A stretch of DNA of 64,000 bases from Lactobacillus sp. CBA3606 (GTDB lineage: Bacteria; Bacillota; Bacilli; Lactobacillales; Lactobacillaceae). Made by a program: the position numbers and the translations under genes. Below the pieces are notes generated by a model. It was not told the DNA's origin. It worked only from the letters and a program-made list of their open reading frames with translations, and did not search any database. Below are positions 35,133 through 43,709 of this stretch, piece by piece (the stretch's first letter is position 1; each line of letters opens with the position of its first letter). The stretch is from the NCBI RefSeq assembly GCF_002970935.1, contig NZ_CP027194.1, positions 2,356,001 to 2,420,000 on the forward strand, given 5' to 3'.

Positions 35133-36005
35133 ATGCAAGTTGACTGGCGCCATACTGGCGAGCCCGTTTCTATGAAACATTTTTTGACACAACACGGGAT
35201 TAGTATGCGACTGATTAAAGCCATAAAACATGGTGAGGGCCAATTCATCGTGAATCAGCGTGTTCAAACCGGTGTAATCACGGTTAATGCAGGCGAGGTT
35301 GCCGGGATTCGACTCCCCGATGAGGCTGCTGATCCGACCGTTGCTGTGAGCACCGGTCCCATAGCGGTTATTTATGCGGATGAAAATTGGTTGGTGGTCA
35401 ATAAACCGGCGGGCTTAACGAGCGTGCCTGGTCCTAGTAATCGCACCGACACTCTAGTTAATCGGGTTAAGGGTTACCTGTTAGCGACGCATGCTGCCAA
35501 CCAAAAGCCCCATTTAATTACCCGCTTGGATCGAGATACCAGTGGGTTAGTGTTGATTGCGAAACATCGCATTGCGCAGAGCATGTTAACGTTTGCGCCC
35601 ATTCAGGCGACGTTAACTAAAACTTATTTGGCTTGGGTTAGTGGGCAACTAACGCCAGCGACGGGGACCATTGCGTTACCAATTGGTCGTGAAGGGGCTA
35701 GTCCTAAACGAATGGTGATGACTAGTGGTCAACCAGCGGTAACCAAGTATTGGGTTTTACAAACAACTGCTAAGATGACGCAGGTGAAATTACAATTGGT
35801 CACTGGGCGGACGCATCAAATTCGAGTGCATCTAACCGCCCTTGGTCATCCGTTATTGGGTGATGTGCTGTATGGTGGCGACCAGACCTTAATCGATCGC
35901 CAAGCACTACATGCGGCCACTTTAGCCTTTCAAGATCCCTTTAGTGACCAACGTTTGACGTTTACCGCGCCGTTACCACCTGAGTTACAAAAGTTAAGGT
36001 TTTAA
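35133..36005 (+). CDS. RluA-family pseudouridine synthase
   Basis: A 290-residue RNA pseudouridine synthase. The catalytic motif RLDRDTSGLVLIAK carries the essential Asp, and the KxxR/GRTHQIRVHL motif and HPLLGDVLYGG follow. The N-terminal part (KHFLTQHGISMRLIKAIKHGEG) resembles a weak S4 domain. Several RluA paralogues exist in these bacteria, with different rRNA or tRNA targets, so no symbol is given. ATG at 35133 follows AGAGGATA. Shares a bidirectional terminator with the convergent arsR-type gene. Confidence 0.93.
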   Translation: MQVDWRHTGEPVSMKHFLTQHGISMRLIKAIKHGEGQFIVNQRVQTGVITVNAGEVAGIRLPDEAADPTVAVSTGPIAVIYADENWLVVNKPAGLTSVPGPSNRTDTLVNRVKGYLLATHAANQKPHLITRLDRDTSGLVLIAKHRIAQSMLTFAPIQATLTKTYLAWVSGQLTPATGTIALPIGREGASPKRMVMTSGQPAVTKYWVLQTTAKMTQVKLQLVTGRTHQIRVHLTALGHPLLGDVLYGGDQTLIDRQALHAATLAFQDPFSDQRLTFTAPLPPELQKLRF

Positions 36006-36034
36006 AAGCGATACGAAAGCAAATTTTAGGATTC

Positions 36035-36066
36035 AAAAAAGGCCTTTGGATAAATTCCAAAGGTCT
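36035..36066. terminator. bidirectional terminator between rluA-type and arsR-type genes
   Basis: GGCCTTTGG (36041-36049) pairs with CCAAAGGTC (36057-36065). The minus strand continues with six T (36035-36040), the plus strand with CTCTTT, so it is strongest for the arsR-type gene. Confidence 0.75.
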
Positions 36067-36076
36067 CTTTAAGTTC

Positions 36077-36406
36077 CTAATGTTGATCGGTCACAGGTCT
36101 GAAATCTGATGCCAGCGTGGTAAAGGTGGCTTGTAGTTGTGCTAATGGTTGCGCTAAAGTGAGGTAATAAATATGTTCTACGCCATTACTTCGCATGGCG
36201 ATCACGCCTGCTTCACGCATGAGGCGTAAGTGGTGAGAAACTGCTGGTCGTGAGATGTTGACTAAAGCAGTAATGTCAGTCACATTTAAGCCGTCACCAC
36301 TGTTCCCCAGAGCAATGATAATTTGACGGCGGACTTTTTCAGCGAAAATGCCAATTAATTGGGCACTTGCTGCTAATGATGCCTCTGATTTTTGATAGTT
36401 AGCCAT
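36077..36406 (-). CDS. ArsR-family winged-helix regulator
   Basis: A 109-residue regulator with a winged helix-turn-helix: LIGIFAEKVRRQIIIALG, then VTDITALVNISRPAVSHHLRLMREAGVIAMRSNGVEHIYYL, ending with a short dimerisation helix. It has no Cys-x-Cys metal site in the recognition helix, so it may sense something other than arsenic or cadmium. The ATG at 36406 is preceded by AAAAGG; a longer frame from 36520 has no such support. No transporter or enzyme gene is adjacent that would suggest its target. Confidence 0.88.
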   Translation of the reverse strand: MANYQKSEASLAASAQLIGIFAEKVRRQIIIALGNSGDGLNVTDITALVNISRPAVSHHLRLMREAGVIAMRSNGVEHIYYLTLAQPLAQLQATFTTLASDFRPVTDQH

Positions 36407-36894
36407 AACTGACCTTTTCCTTTCGATTCTATTTAATGGCCTTAAGACCAAGTCCCCATCATTACAAGTTAGCAATGAAGTGGTCGTTAAGGTAATTAAG
36501 CAGGTAACTACGCCATCCACGGCGTTTACGAACCCGGTTGCTAGTCCGTAATTTATTTTGAGTCATTAAAAAGTGACTGTCCAATCATTAAAGTCCGCAA
36601 GTTGCCGAACGGACTGTTGACTTAAAAACACGCCGAGACTTACATTTTAATTAAAACAACTCCTTAATTGATTGTCAATCGTTTTTATTGGAATGCTTTA
36701 TAATTAGCCGGTTTAATCGTTAAGGTTTGTTCCGTATCCTATTTGATGACTGGCACAACTATCAGTGATTATAAGATTTGGGTTGCTTCTAATATTAAAC
36801 AATCAAACCACCCACTCCAGTTGTAAACTGATTTTAGTAGTTAATAATTTTAAACCAATCAACAGCTTGAAATTGTGCTAATATAGAGAGGTAG
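36407..36894. other. intergenic region upstream of the arsR-type gene and tRNA
   Basis: No gene is seen in these 488 bases. They contain a short palindrome GATTGTCAATC (36669-36682 region), which could be an operator, a hairpin AGTCCG/CGGACT (about 36587-36613) and, at the right end, the extended -10 box of the tRNA gene. Confidence 0.4.
36876..36884 (+). promoter_or_regulatory. extended -10 box of the tRNA gene
   Basis: TGCTAATAT, with TG one base before TAATAT (36879-36884), ten bases ahead of the tRNA 5' end. No good -35 box. Confidence 0.4.
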
Positions 36895-36966
36895 GCGCCC
36901 TTAGTGTAAAGGATAGCACGCGAGATTTCGGTCCTTGCGATCCGAGTTCGATTCTCGGGGGGCGCA
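36895..36966 (+). tRNA. tRNA-Arg, anticodon TCG by position
   Basis: A 72-base tRNA folds as follows: acceptor GCGCCCT with GGGGCGC (last pair G-U), D stem GTGT/GCAC with an 8-base loop, anticodon stem CGAGA/CCTTG with loop TTTCGGT, 4-base variable loop, T stem CCGAG/CTCGG with loop TTCGATT, discriminator A. CCA is not encoded. Positions 34 to 36 read TCG, decoding CGA and CGG (Arg). The closing pair of the anticodon stem is A-C, a mismatch. A C at 34 would make the more usual CCG tRNA. Confidence 0.85.
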
Positions 36967-36981
36967 ATTGGTAAAAGTAAT

Positions 36982-37025
36982 AGCCGGTACTAGCAGGTCA
37001 CAAACCTTGCTGTACCGGCTTTTTT
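36982..37025 (+). terminator. tRNA terminator
   Basis: AGCCGGTAC (36982-36990) and GTACCGGCT (37012-37020) with inner pairing, followed by a T-run. Confidence 0.9.
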
Positions 37026-37056
37026 ATTTGGTTCATAGTTTAGTACTGGTTGAAGA

Positions 37057-37275
37057 TTACTTATGATTTAACTGATGTTGCTTGTAAGCAATATAAAATA
37101 AGTAGATAGCTAAAGTAAAACTGCCAAGCATAATTAATAACCAACCGTAGCGTATGAACCAGGCGACTAGGGTGACGACAATTGCAAAGCCGATCAACCA
37201 CCAAAGCCATTTCGTGAAAAAGTGATAAGTGGCCCAAATACTAAAAATTGTGAGTAATAATAGCAGTGACATCAT
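37057..37275 (-). CDS. small membrane protein
   Basis: A 72-residue protein that is almost wholly hydrophobic, with two to three membrane segments (about residues 2 to 18, 23 to 40 and 45 to 63) and a basic end KQHQLNHK. The start is one of two ATG codons at 37275 and 37272 behind CGAGGTATCG. No family recognised. It stands alone between the tRNA terminator and the divergent phosphodiesterase gene. Confidence 0.6.
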   Translation of the reverse strand: MMSLLLLLTIFSIWATYHFFTKWLWWLIGFAIVVTLVAWFIRYGWLLIMLGSFTLAIYLFYIAYKQHQLNHK

Positions 37276-37442
37276 CGATACCTCGTTTTTAATCAGTTCA
37301 GGGGATAAGTTCTGTGCGTTAAACTTACGGTATACCAGCAGGATCTAAAAGTAAACCAGATTGCGATGATACCAGCAATTGGCGCTAATATTATAACGGA
37401 TAACTGGTATAATTAAAATAATCTTTAAGTAGGGGTGTTTGA

Positions 37443-39260
37443 ATGCAATTCGGGTGGCATTATTGGCAACAGGCGAATCGTTATTTTTGGCGGCGCTGGT
37501 TAATGTATGGTGCGTTAATTTTATTAGTTAATGAAACCGTTTCATCAGTGGTGATTCCAATCTACAATTGGCTAGCAGCGGAATTATTAGTGGTGTTTGG
37601 GGTACCGTACTTAACTTATAGTAACCTCGGCACGGTTTTGTTGAAGCAGCCGTGGGTCTTAATCGGTCTGGTGGTGATCGTCTTATTAATTATCGGGACG
37701 ATTTATTATCAATTTTGGTTATTACTCACTGGCATTAAACGGTTACGGGAAGGGAGCCGCTTAGCCATCGGCCATTTGTTGTGGCAAGCGCTCGGGCAAA
37801 CTGTCCGTCAGGTGCCCCAAGCATTTGGATTCTTACTGTTATATTTTATTTTAATTTTGCCATTTGGCGGCATCGGTTTTTCTACTAGTTTACTGGCAAA
37901 AGTGCGCATCCCGGTCTTTATTATTGAATGGCTGGAAAGCGGGCATTGGGTCTTATATGCATTGTTAATGGTCGCGTATGCCGGCACTTTTTATGTAGGT
38001 GTCCGATTAATCGCCGTATTACCACTAATGATTTTAAAAAATTATCCGGTTAAGTCGGCACTAACTGCGAGTTGGCAACGGACCAGTGGCAAAACCGGCA
38101 AGATTATTTGGACACTACTCCTCATTGGAGGTGTGACTTGGTTAACCACTTGGGGGATTAATTTAGCTGTTTATGGGATTCAGTTGTTCGTTGATGATTA
38201 TGTCCGCTATCGCGCCGTCATTGCGGTGATTAACTTAGTCTTGGTTGAAGTTGTCCAAGTCCTATTGAGTGTGTACCTAACGGCCTTGTCACTAATGTTT
38301 TTTAGTGATTTGGCTGGTATTACAATTACCCAAAGTTGGTTGAGTTGGCCATTGGGTAAGCCAGCAGCTCGGCGGCCTGTGTTAATTGCCCTGGGGGGAG
38401 CGATTGTTGGTCTAAGTTTGGTGGTTGTTAGTATTGCTTATCTAGGCGGTTGGGGGTTCTCACAGCCCCAAACGGCCTCTCATCGTGGGGTGACTAATCA
38501 TAATGGTGTGCAAAATTCCATTGCTGCCTTACGTCGAACGGCCAAGTTGCAACCAGATTATATTGAAATGGATGTTTATGAAACGAAAGATCGTCAATTT
38601 GTTGTGATGCACGATAAAAATTTACGTGCCTTAACCGGGGTCAAGCGGCAAGTCAATCAATTGACGTTGGCGCAACTAACGCAATTAACGATGCGTGAAA
38701 ATGGTCGTCAGGCCAAAGTTGTCAGTTTTAGTCATTATTTGAAGGTCGCTGAAAAGTTGCATCAAAAGTTATTAATTGAGATTAAAACGACGAGTAGCGA
38801 TCCCGCCACATTGGTGCAAGATTTTGCCAAGCAGTATCAAACGACAATCACGACGCATCATGACTTATTACAGTCATTGAGTTATCGGATTATTGAACAG
38901 GCGCGTACGCAGATGCCTAAAGTTTCAGCAGGCTACATTTTACCGTACAATCTGATTGGTGTGCCCCATAGTCAGGCCACCTTTTTCACGATGGAATACT
39001 CTACTTTGAATTCGTCATTTGTCCGGGAAGTGCATGCGCAACATAAGCAAGTTTATGCCTGGACGGTTAATCAAGAAAAAGATATGAACCAAATGATGTT
39101 TATGGGTGTCGATGGCCTGATTACGGATAACTTGACGCAATTGACGCAAACAGTCGCAACGAATCAACGCCCAGCGACGTATGCGACTCGGTTATTGACG
39201 TTTATGCTACAAGAACAGCAACCCGTTTTTTTACGGCAAGCATCATTACGACTAAATTAA
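37443..39260 (+). CDS. membrane-anchored glycerophosphodiester phosphodiesterase
   Basis: A 605-residue protein with an N-terminal integral membrane domain of about eight segments (residues 15 to 340) and a C-terminal GDPD domain outside the membrane: SHRGVTNHNGVQNSIAALR, then DYIEMDVYETKDRQFVVMHD with the metal-binding Glu, Asp and His, LLIEIKT and the end ITDNLTQL. Enzymes of this form split glycerophosphodiesters, possibly lipoteichoic acid or phospholipid products. The Glu of the usual HRGxxxxxPENT is replaced (VQNS), a common variation in this membrane subgroup. RBS is weak (GGGGTG). Followed after 20 bases by the next gene. Confidence 0.92.
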   Translation: MQFGWHYWQQANRYFWRRWLMYGALILLVNETVSSVVIPIYNWLAAELLVVFGVPYLTYSNLGTVLLKQPWVLIGLVVIVLLIIGTIYYQFWLLLTGIKRLREGSRLAIGHLLWQALGQTVRQVPQAFGFLLLYFILILPFGGIGFSTSLLAKVRIPVFIIEWLESGHWVLYALLMVAYAGTFYVGVRLIAVLPLMILKNYPVKSALTASWQRTSGKTGKIIWTLLLIGGVTWLTTWGINLAVYGIQLFVDDYVRYRAVIAVINLVLVEVVQVLLSVYLTALSLMFFSDLAGITITQSWLSWPLGKPAARRPVLIALGGAIVGLSLVVVSIAYLGGWGFSQPQTASHRGVTNHNGVQNSIAALRRTAKLQPDYIEMDVYETKDRQFVVMHDKNLRALTGVKRQVNQLTLAQLTQLTMRENGRQAKVVSFSHYLKVAEKLHQKLLIEIKTTSSDPATLVQDFAKQYQTTITTHHDLLQSLSYRIIEQARTQMPKVSAGYILPYNLIGVPHSQATFFTMEYSTLNSSFVREVHAQHKQVYAWTVNQEKDMNQMMFMGVDGLITDNLTQLTQTVATNQRPATYATRLLTFMLQEQQPVFLRQASLRLN

Positions 39261-39280
39261 CGAAATAGGGAGGCAGTTAA

Positions 39281-40285
39281 ATGCAACTTGTCGGACAATT
39301 CATCTCAACAGTTGGTTGGTTAGGACTAGCGTTGATTGGCAGTGAACTAGGCGCAACTTTGATTTATGATTTGGGTCAGTGGCTGGGGTATCGTTTAATC
39401 GGTGCTCGAGTGGTTCAAATTGCGGGCTTTCGCTACCAGCTTAGTCGGGTCCAAGGACATTGGCGTTGGCAACATCCGCTGACGAGTTATCCGCATTTAG
39501 TTGCGGAACCGGCCGCCGACACGACGCGATTTAACTATGCGGTTGCGTGTTTTGGGGGTGGCTTATTCAGTTTACTCGTGGTGGTTTTGAGTCTCGTCAC
39601 ATTAGGACAATTTACCTTGTCATTTAATTTGTGGTTACTTGCCTTTATTATTTGGATCTGGGTGAATACGTTAAAGGTTGGTCAGCTTTTACCTATGATT
39701 TTGCATGGGCGACCGACTGCGGCCTTGAATTTTCGCACGGCTCATGAATCAGCTGCGGCAATGACCGCCGCTTATGTGACAGAACGGGCCCAAGCCTTAC
39801 AAATTAAAACTGGGCGGGTCGCTGATTTGCCAGCAGCCATGATTGTGTTACCACAAGGCGGTGGCAATCAGAATTATTTGGTGGTGCGGCAAGCTTGGCT
39901 CGTCTTAGTGTGGGGCCTACAACATGGACTCGCAATGCCCGACTTGTTAACGGGCTTGAGCCGGCTTGAGCCCAGTTTCGATAAGTTACCACCAGTGGAT
40001 TTAGCTCAGTATTTGGATGCGACGCTTTATTGGAATTTGATGGCGAATCATTTGAGCCCCCAGATTTTGGGGTGGTACCGAGATACTGGCGTCCAACAAC
40101 TGTTACAACGCTATGCGCCCTTAACCAACTATAAATTACGCGCGGTATATGCTTGGCGGGTGGATCAACAACCAGCGTTAGCGCAAACGTTAATTAAACA
40201 AGGACTTAAGGCCGCCCAGCGGACTCAAAATGTGACTGAAGTGGATTGGCTACAGGCTTTACAAACCCAGATTGAAGCTTCTTAG
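39281..40285 (+). CDS. membrane protein, M50-like fold without zinc site
   Basis: A 334-residue protein with three or four membrane segments in the first 140 residues and a soluble C-terminal half. The N-terminal stretch GLALIGSELGATLIYDLGQWLGYRL has the position and flanking pattern of the HExxH helix of site-2 proteases, but reads SELGA, so the metal ligands are missing. I suggest a degenerate relative of that family; this is inference from pattern only. AGGGAGG precedes the ATG, 20 bases after the phosphodiesterase gene, so the two are one transcript. Confidence 0.55.
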   Translation: MQLVGQFISTVGWLGLALIGSELGATLIYDLGQWLGYRLIGARVVQIAGFRYQLSRVQGHWRWQHPLTSYPHLVAEPAADTTRFNYAVACFGGGLFSLLVVVLSLVTLGQFTLSFNLWLLAFIIWIWVNTLKVGQLLPMILHGRPTAALNFRTAHESAAAMTAAYVTERAQALQIKTGRVADLPAAMIVLPQGGGNQNYLVVRQAWLVLVWGLQHGLAMPDLLTGLSRLEPSFDKLPPVDLAQYLDATLYWNLMANHLSPQILGWYRDTGVQQLLQRYAPLTNYKLRAVYAWRVDQQPALAQTLIKQGLKAAQRTQNVTEVDWLQALQTQIEAS

Positions 40286-40372
40286 TTTCTGGTAAAGATT
40301 GATGGGTAAACTCGTGCAAAGGCTAAATAGCATGCTAAGCTAAAAGCAGTACGAGCGAAAAGGGTGAAGAAT

Positions 40373-41485
40373 GTGAAGCAGATGAGACTAAAGTGTGGGG
40401 GTCGCTGGCTAACGTTAGTGGTGATTTTATTAGGATTGATCGGGGTTGGACTGACCCGAGTGGATGCTAAATTATATCAGCAAACGGTTGGTCAAGTGAC
40501 GAAAGTTCATGCAATTAATCGGACGACCAGCACGGATGAATTTGAGAATAAAGATGTGACCTATACGCAGTGGGTGACGGTGAAAGTATTGAATAACGGG
40601 CATCGTGGTCAAAGTTATCGGTTAAAAAATACGTATACGACGTCTAAGGCGATGGATCAAGCTTATCACGTTGGCAATCAAGTATTTTTACGAATTCCTA
40701 GTGATCAACATAGTTCTGTGACGTTGCAAGGATTAAAACGGGATACGGCGTTGGCTGCCGTTGTTTGGTTAGCAGTGGCGTTATTGCTGTTAATTATGCG
40801 TTTTAGTGGCTTTATGGCGCTATTAAGTGTCAGCTTAAATGCTGTCCTGTTTTATGGTGCCATCCAAATTGATTTAATGACCAATGGCAATCATTTATAC
40901 TGGTTGTTTGGCATTTTAGCGCTGATTTTTGCGGTGTTAACGTTGTTTTTGGTGCTTGGATTTAGTCGCCAGATGTTAGTGACGCTTGGCGCAACAGTTG
41001 TGGGGACTGGGTTAGCTGTGATCATCAGTCTGATTGTCTTTAACGTGACGCATGAACGTGGGATTACTTATGAATCAATGCAATATGTCACGCAAGTTCC
41101 CCGACCGCTCTTTTTAGTGGAGACCGTTTTAGGGTCTTTGGGAGCGGTTATGGATGAATCAACCGATATTGTCGCATCGTTATTTCAATTGCGAACTGAA
41201 CGACCGACGATTGAAGCACGGCAGGTCTTTAAATCGGGCATTCAAATTGGCCGGTCAATTATGGGACCCTTAATCAATGTGCTATTTTTAATTTTTATGG
41301 CCGATACATTTGCCATGACCTTATTATATTTGCGCAATGGTAATAATTGGGGCTACACGTTTTCGATGAATATGTCGTTAGGAATGGTCCAAAGCCTGAT
41401 TTCCGGAATTGGCATCGTGCTCGCAATTCCCGTGGCGAGTTGGCTAGCGAGTCAGTTAATGCCGAGGGAGGTGACTGCACAATGA
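40373..41485 (+). CDS. YibE/F-family membrane protein (YibE part)
   Basis: A 370-residue membrane protein: one N-terminal anchor, an extracellular domain (about residues 40 to 115, ETQ/TYTQWVTVKV, YRLKNTYTTS), then about seven membrane helices with the family blocks FGGLGAVMDESTDI-like GSLGAVMDESTDIVASLFQL and GRSIMGPLINVLFLIF. It forms a pair with the overlapping next gene. The family is widespread in lactobacilli; its transport role is unproven. Start: the GTG at 40373 fits AAAAGGGTG best; a GTG at 40364 and an ATG at 40382 are possible. Confidence 0.85.
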   Translation: MKQMRLKCGGRWLTLVVILLGLIGVGLTRVDAKLYQQTVGQVTKVHAINRTTSTDEFENKDVTYTQWVTVKVLNNGHRGQSYRLKNTYTTSKAMDQAYHVGNQVFLRIPSDQHSSVTLQGLKRDTALAAVVWLAVALLLLIMRFSGFMALLSVSLNAVLFYGAIQIDLMTNGNHLYWLFGILALIFAVLTLFLVLGFSRQMLVTLGATVVGTGLAVIISLIVFNVTHERGITYESMQYVTQVPRPLFLVETVLGSLGAVMDESTDIVASLFQLRTERPTIEARQVFKSGIQIGRSIMGPLINVLFLIFMADTFAMTLLYLRNGNNWGYTFSMNMSLGMVQSLISGIGIVLAIPVASWLASQLMPREVTAQ

Positions 41486-42246
41486 GTACCATTACGGTTT
41501 TAGGCCTGGTCTTATTTGCGTTGATGACCTTGGTGGGCGGCAAGACTGGTGCCACTGCTTTTTTAAGTCTCATTTTTAACTTTGGGTTATTATTCTTAGC
41601 GGTCGTCTTTATTTCCTGGGGCTTGCCAGCAATGGGGGTTTCATTAGTCATTGGCACGATTATTTTAGCGTTCACGATTTTCTTTGGCGAGGCCAATGAG
41701 GTCGCGGCCAAAACGGCCTACATTGCCGCCTTAATTGTGATGGTGGCGTTGATTTTAATTATCTTTCCCGTTGAACATTGGATTATGGCCCAAGGGTTTA
41801 GTCTTGAAGATAGTGAAGACCTAGAAGGGATGTCATTAACGATTGGCGTGTCTTTTGTGGGCGTCGCCATTACCGAAGCCATATTAAGTACGCTAGGTGC
41901 GATTGCGGAAGCGGGGATTGCAATTGCGGCCGGGTTGAGTGAGATTATTGAACAACATCCAAACGTCACGACGGCGCGACTTTACATTGATGGTATTAGT
42001 ATTGGCAAACAAATTATTGGCACGACATTTAATACGCTATTTTTCGGTTTCTTTGGGGGCTTTTTAGCCTTATTTATTTGGTTTTCTGGCTTGCATTATT
42101 CTTTTGGTAGTGTGATTAATAATAAAATTTTTGTGGCGGAAGTCATCATGGTTTTATTTGCGCTAATCGGTGTCATTCTCACGGTACCAGTCACGACCTG
42201 GGTGATGACGATTGAACATCGGCACGCAACTAAGCTAAAGGGTTGA
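41482..42246 (+). CDS. YibE/F-family membrane protein (YibF part)
   Basis: A 254-residue protein of seven or so membrane helices with the family block STLGAIAEAGIAIAAGLSEI, the counterpart of GAVMDESTDI in its partner, and IDGISIGKQIIGTTFNTLFF. The ATG at 41482 overlaps the stop of the partner (ATGA) and follows GAGGGAGGTG, so the two are translationally coupled and probably form one complex. An open frame from 41347 is only an extension into the upstream gene. Confidence 0.87.
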   Translation: MSTITVLGLVLFALMTLVGGKTGATAFLSLIFNFGLLFLAVVFISWGLPAMGVSLVIGTIILAFTIFFGEANEVAAKTAYIAALIVMVALILIIFPVEHWIMAQGFSLEDSEDLEGMSLTIGVSFVGVAITEAILSTLGAIAEAGIAIAAGLSEIIEQHPNVTTARLYIDGISIGKQIIGTTFNTLFFGFFGGFLALFIWFSGLHYSFGSVINNKIFVAEVIMVLFALIGVILTVPVTTWVMTIEHRHATKLKG

Positions 42247-42299
42247 CGGTGTTTGGTAGAATTTGGTAAAGTGACTTTAAAATTGATGGAGGTTATTGC

Positions 42300-42881
42300 A
42301 TGAAAATTCGGCAGGCTCAGCCACAAGATAGTGCCCAAATTGCACCCTTAATCGCGATTATCTATCGTGATATGGCAATGCCCGTATTAAAAGATGTTTC
42401 AACTACCGCATTACTAGCGATGTTAACGACGCTGTACGCCTTACCTGAGAACCTAAATGGTTTGGCACAGACGTTGGTCATGGTTGACGATCATGATCAA
42501 GTTAGTGGGGTAGCATTTGGTCATCCGGCGGCTAATGAAGTGGCTGTTAATGCGTGTTTGAAAAGTGTTTCCGCGGCGGCAACGGGCTTTACGGCGCCAT
42601 TAGAACTGGGCGGCGAAACGCGGCCCGGTGAATGGTATCTGAGTATGTTAGCGGTCGATCCAAAGCGACAAGGTCAAGGCATTGGTAGCCAATTATTAGC
42701 GGCGTTACCGGCCGTTGCGCAGGCACAAGGCTTAACGAAGCTGAGCTTAAATGTTGATGAGGGTAACCCTAAGGCAGCTAAGTTATACCATCGGCAAGGC
42801 TTTGTGGCTGACGGGCAGTTAATGATTGGCGTTCATTCATATCAACATATGATTAAGCCCATCGCCCCAGCAAAGGACTAA
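42300..42881 (+). CDS. GNAT-family N-acetyltransferase
   Basis: A 193-residue acetyltransferase with the acetyl-CoA site WYLSMLAVDPKRQGQGIGSQLLAAL (the Q/RxxGxG/A motif, about residues 114 to 138) and the C-terminal block LSLNVDEGNPKAAKLYHRQGFV. The N-terminus (MKIRQAQPQDSAQIAPLI) is also typical. Substrate unknown. The ATG follows TGGAGG. It stands alone, about 50 bases after the YibF-type gene. Confidence 0.9.
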   Translation: MKIRQAQPQDSAQIAPLIAIIYRDMAMPVLKDVSTTALLAMLTTLYALPENLNGLAQTLVMVDDHDQVSGVAFGHPAANEVAVNACLKSVSAAATGFTAPLELGGETRPGEWYLSMLAVDPKRQGQGIGSQLLAALPAVAQAQGLTKLSLNVDEGNPKAAKLYHRQGFVADGQLMIGVHSYQHMIKPIAPAKD

Positions 42882-42967
42882 AAATTTGGCTCATGTTGGT
42901 TTTTACTAATTAAGCGAACACGGGTAAAATAGGTTTTAATGATGCAGTGAGGAAGGTTGTTAAGTCA

Positions 42968-43639
42968 ATGCAGATCTATTTTGTGCGGCACGGTCGTACC
43001 CAGTATAATATTGAGCGTCGGTTTCAAGGCGGTTCCGTTAATTCGCCGTTGGTGGCAAGTGGGATTGAAGGTGCCCAAGCGGCAGGACGCTATTTGAGTG
43101 ACGTTCAGTTTGCCCAAGTCTATAGTAGCCCGCAATTGCGGGCGCTTAAAACGGCGGAATATATTACGGCCGCTAACCAGTGGCAACCGGCGATTAAGTT
43201 GGATCCACGGTTGCGAGAGCTAGATTTTGGCACATGGGATGGGCAACTTGAAAAAGATGTTGAACCTAAAGAACAGTTGGACTTTGTGATTCATCAGCCG
43301 GAGCGCTATCAACCAGAATTAGCGGGTGGCGGCGAAAGTTACGCTGAATTCGTGCAACGCACAACGGCGGCCGTTCGTGCAGCGGTGGCGACTGCGGGGG
43401 TGACAAATCCGCAGCCCATTTTGATTGTGTCACATGGGTTAGTGACAATAATGACCATTAAAACGTTGATGGGCATTCCAATCGCTGACTTGCGTGCACC
43501 GTTAGTTATTAACGGACAGGCGTTAACGACAGTGGGGCATGGCATCGTGGACAATGATAGTCTGACGATTGTTGAGACGCAGGATAATCAAAAATTCACC
43601 ATAAAAACTTGGAATCAAACCGATTACTTAGATGACTAG
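42968..43639 (+). CDS. histidine phosphatase (phosphoglycerate mutase-like)
   Basis: A 223-residue phosphatase with the N-terminal RHG motif (YFVRHGRTQYN, His being the phospho-acceptor), the acid ELDFGTWDGQ and the second catalytic His in ILIVSHGLVTI. It belongs to the broad cofactor-dependent branch; the real substrate cannot be told. The ATG at 42968 follows GAGGAAGG; the frame from 42947 extends into this site and is rejected. Confidence 0.9.
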   Translation: MQIYFVRHGRTQYNIERRFQGGSVNSPLVASGIEGAQAAGRYLSDVQFAQVYSSPQLRALKTAEYITAANQWQPAIKLDPRLRELDFGTWDGQLEKDVEPKEQLDFVIHQPERYQPELAGGGESYAEFVQRTTAAVRAAVATAGVTNPQPILIVSHGLVTIMTIKTLMGIPIADLRAPLVINGQALTTVGHGIVDNDSLTIVETQDNQKFTIKTWNQTDYLDD

Positions 43640-43655
43640 GCTTGATTAATGACTA

Positions 43656-43696
43656 TTTAAAAGGCGCACACGAAAAAATCGTGTGCGCCTTTTAAA
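43656..43696. terminator. bidirectional terminator
   Basis: A perfect 18-base inverted repeat (43656-43673 and 43679-43696) with a loop of five A, ending both convergent genes (histidine phosphatase and murE). Confidence 0.9.
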
Positions 43697-43709
43697 TTGA
43701 GCAATTAAG

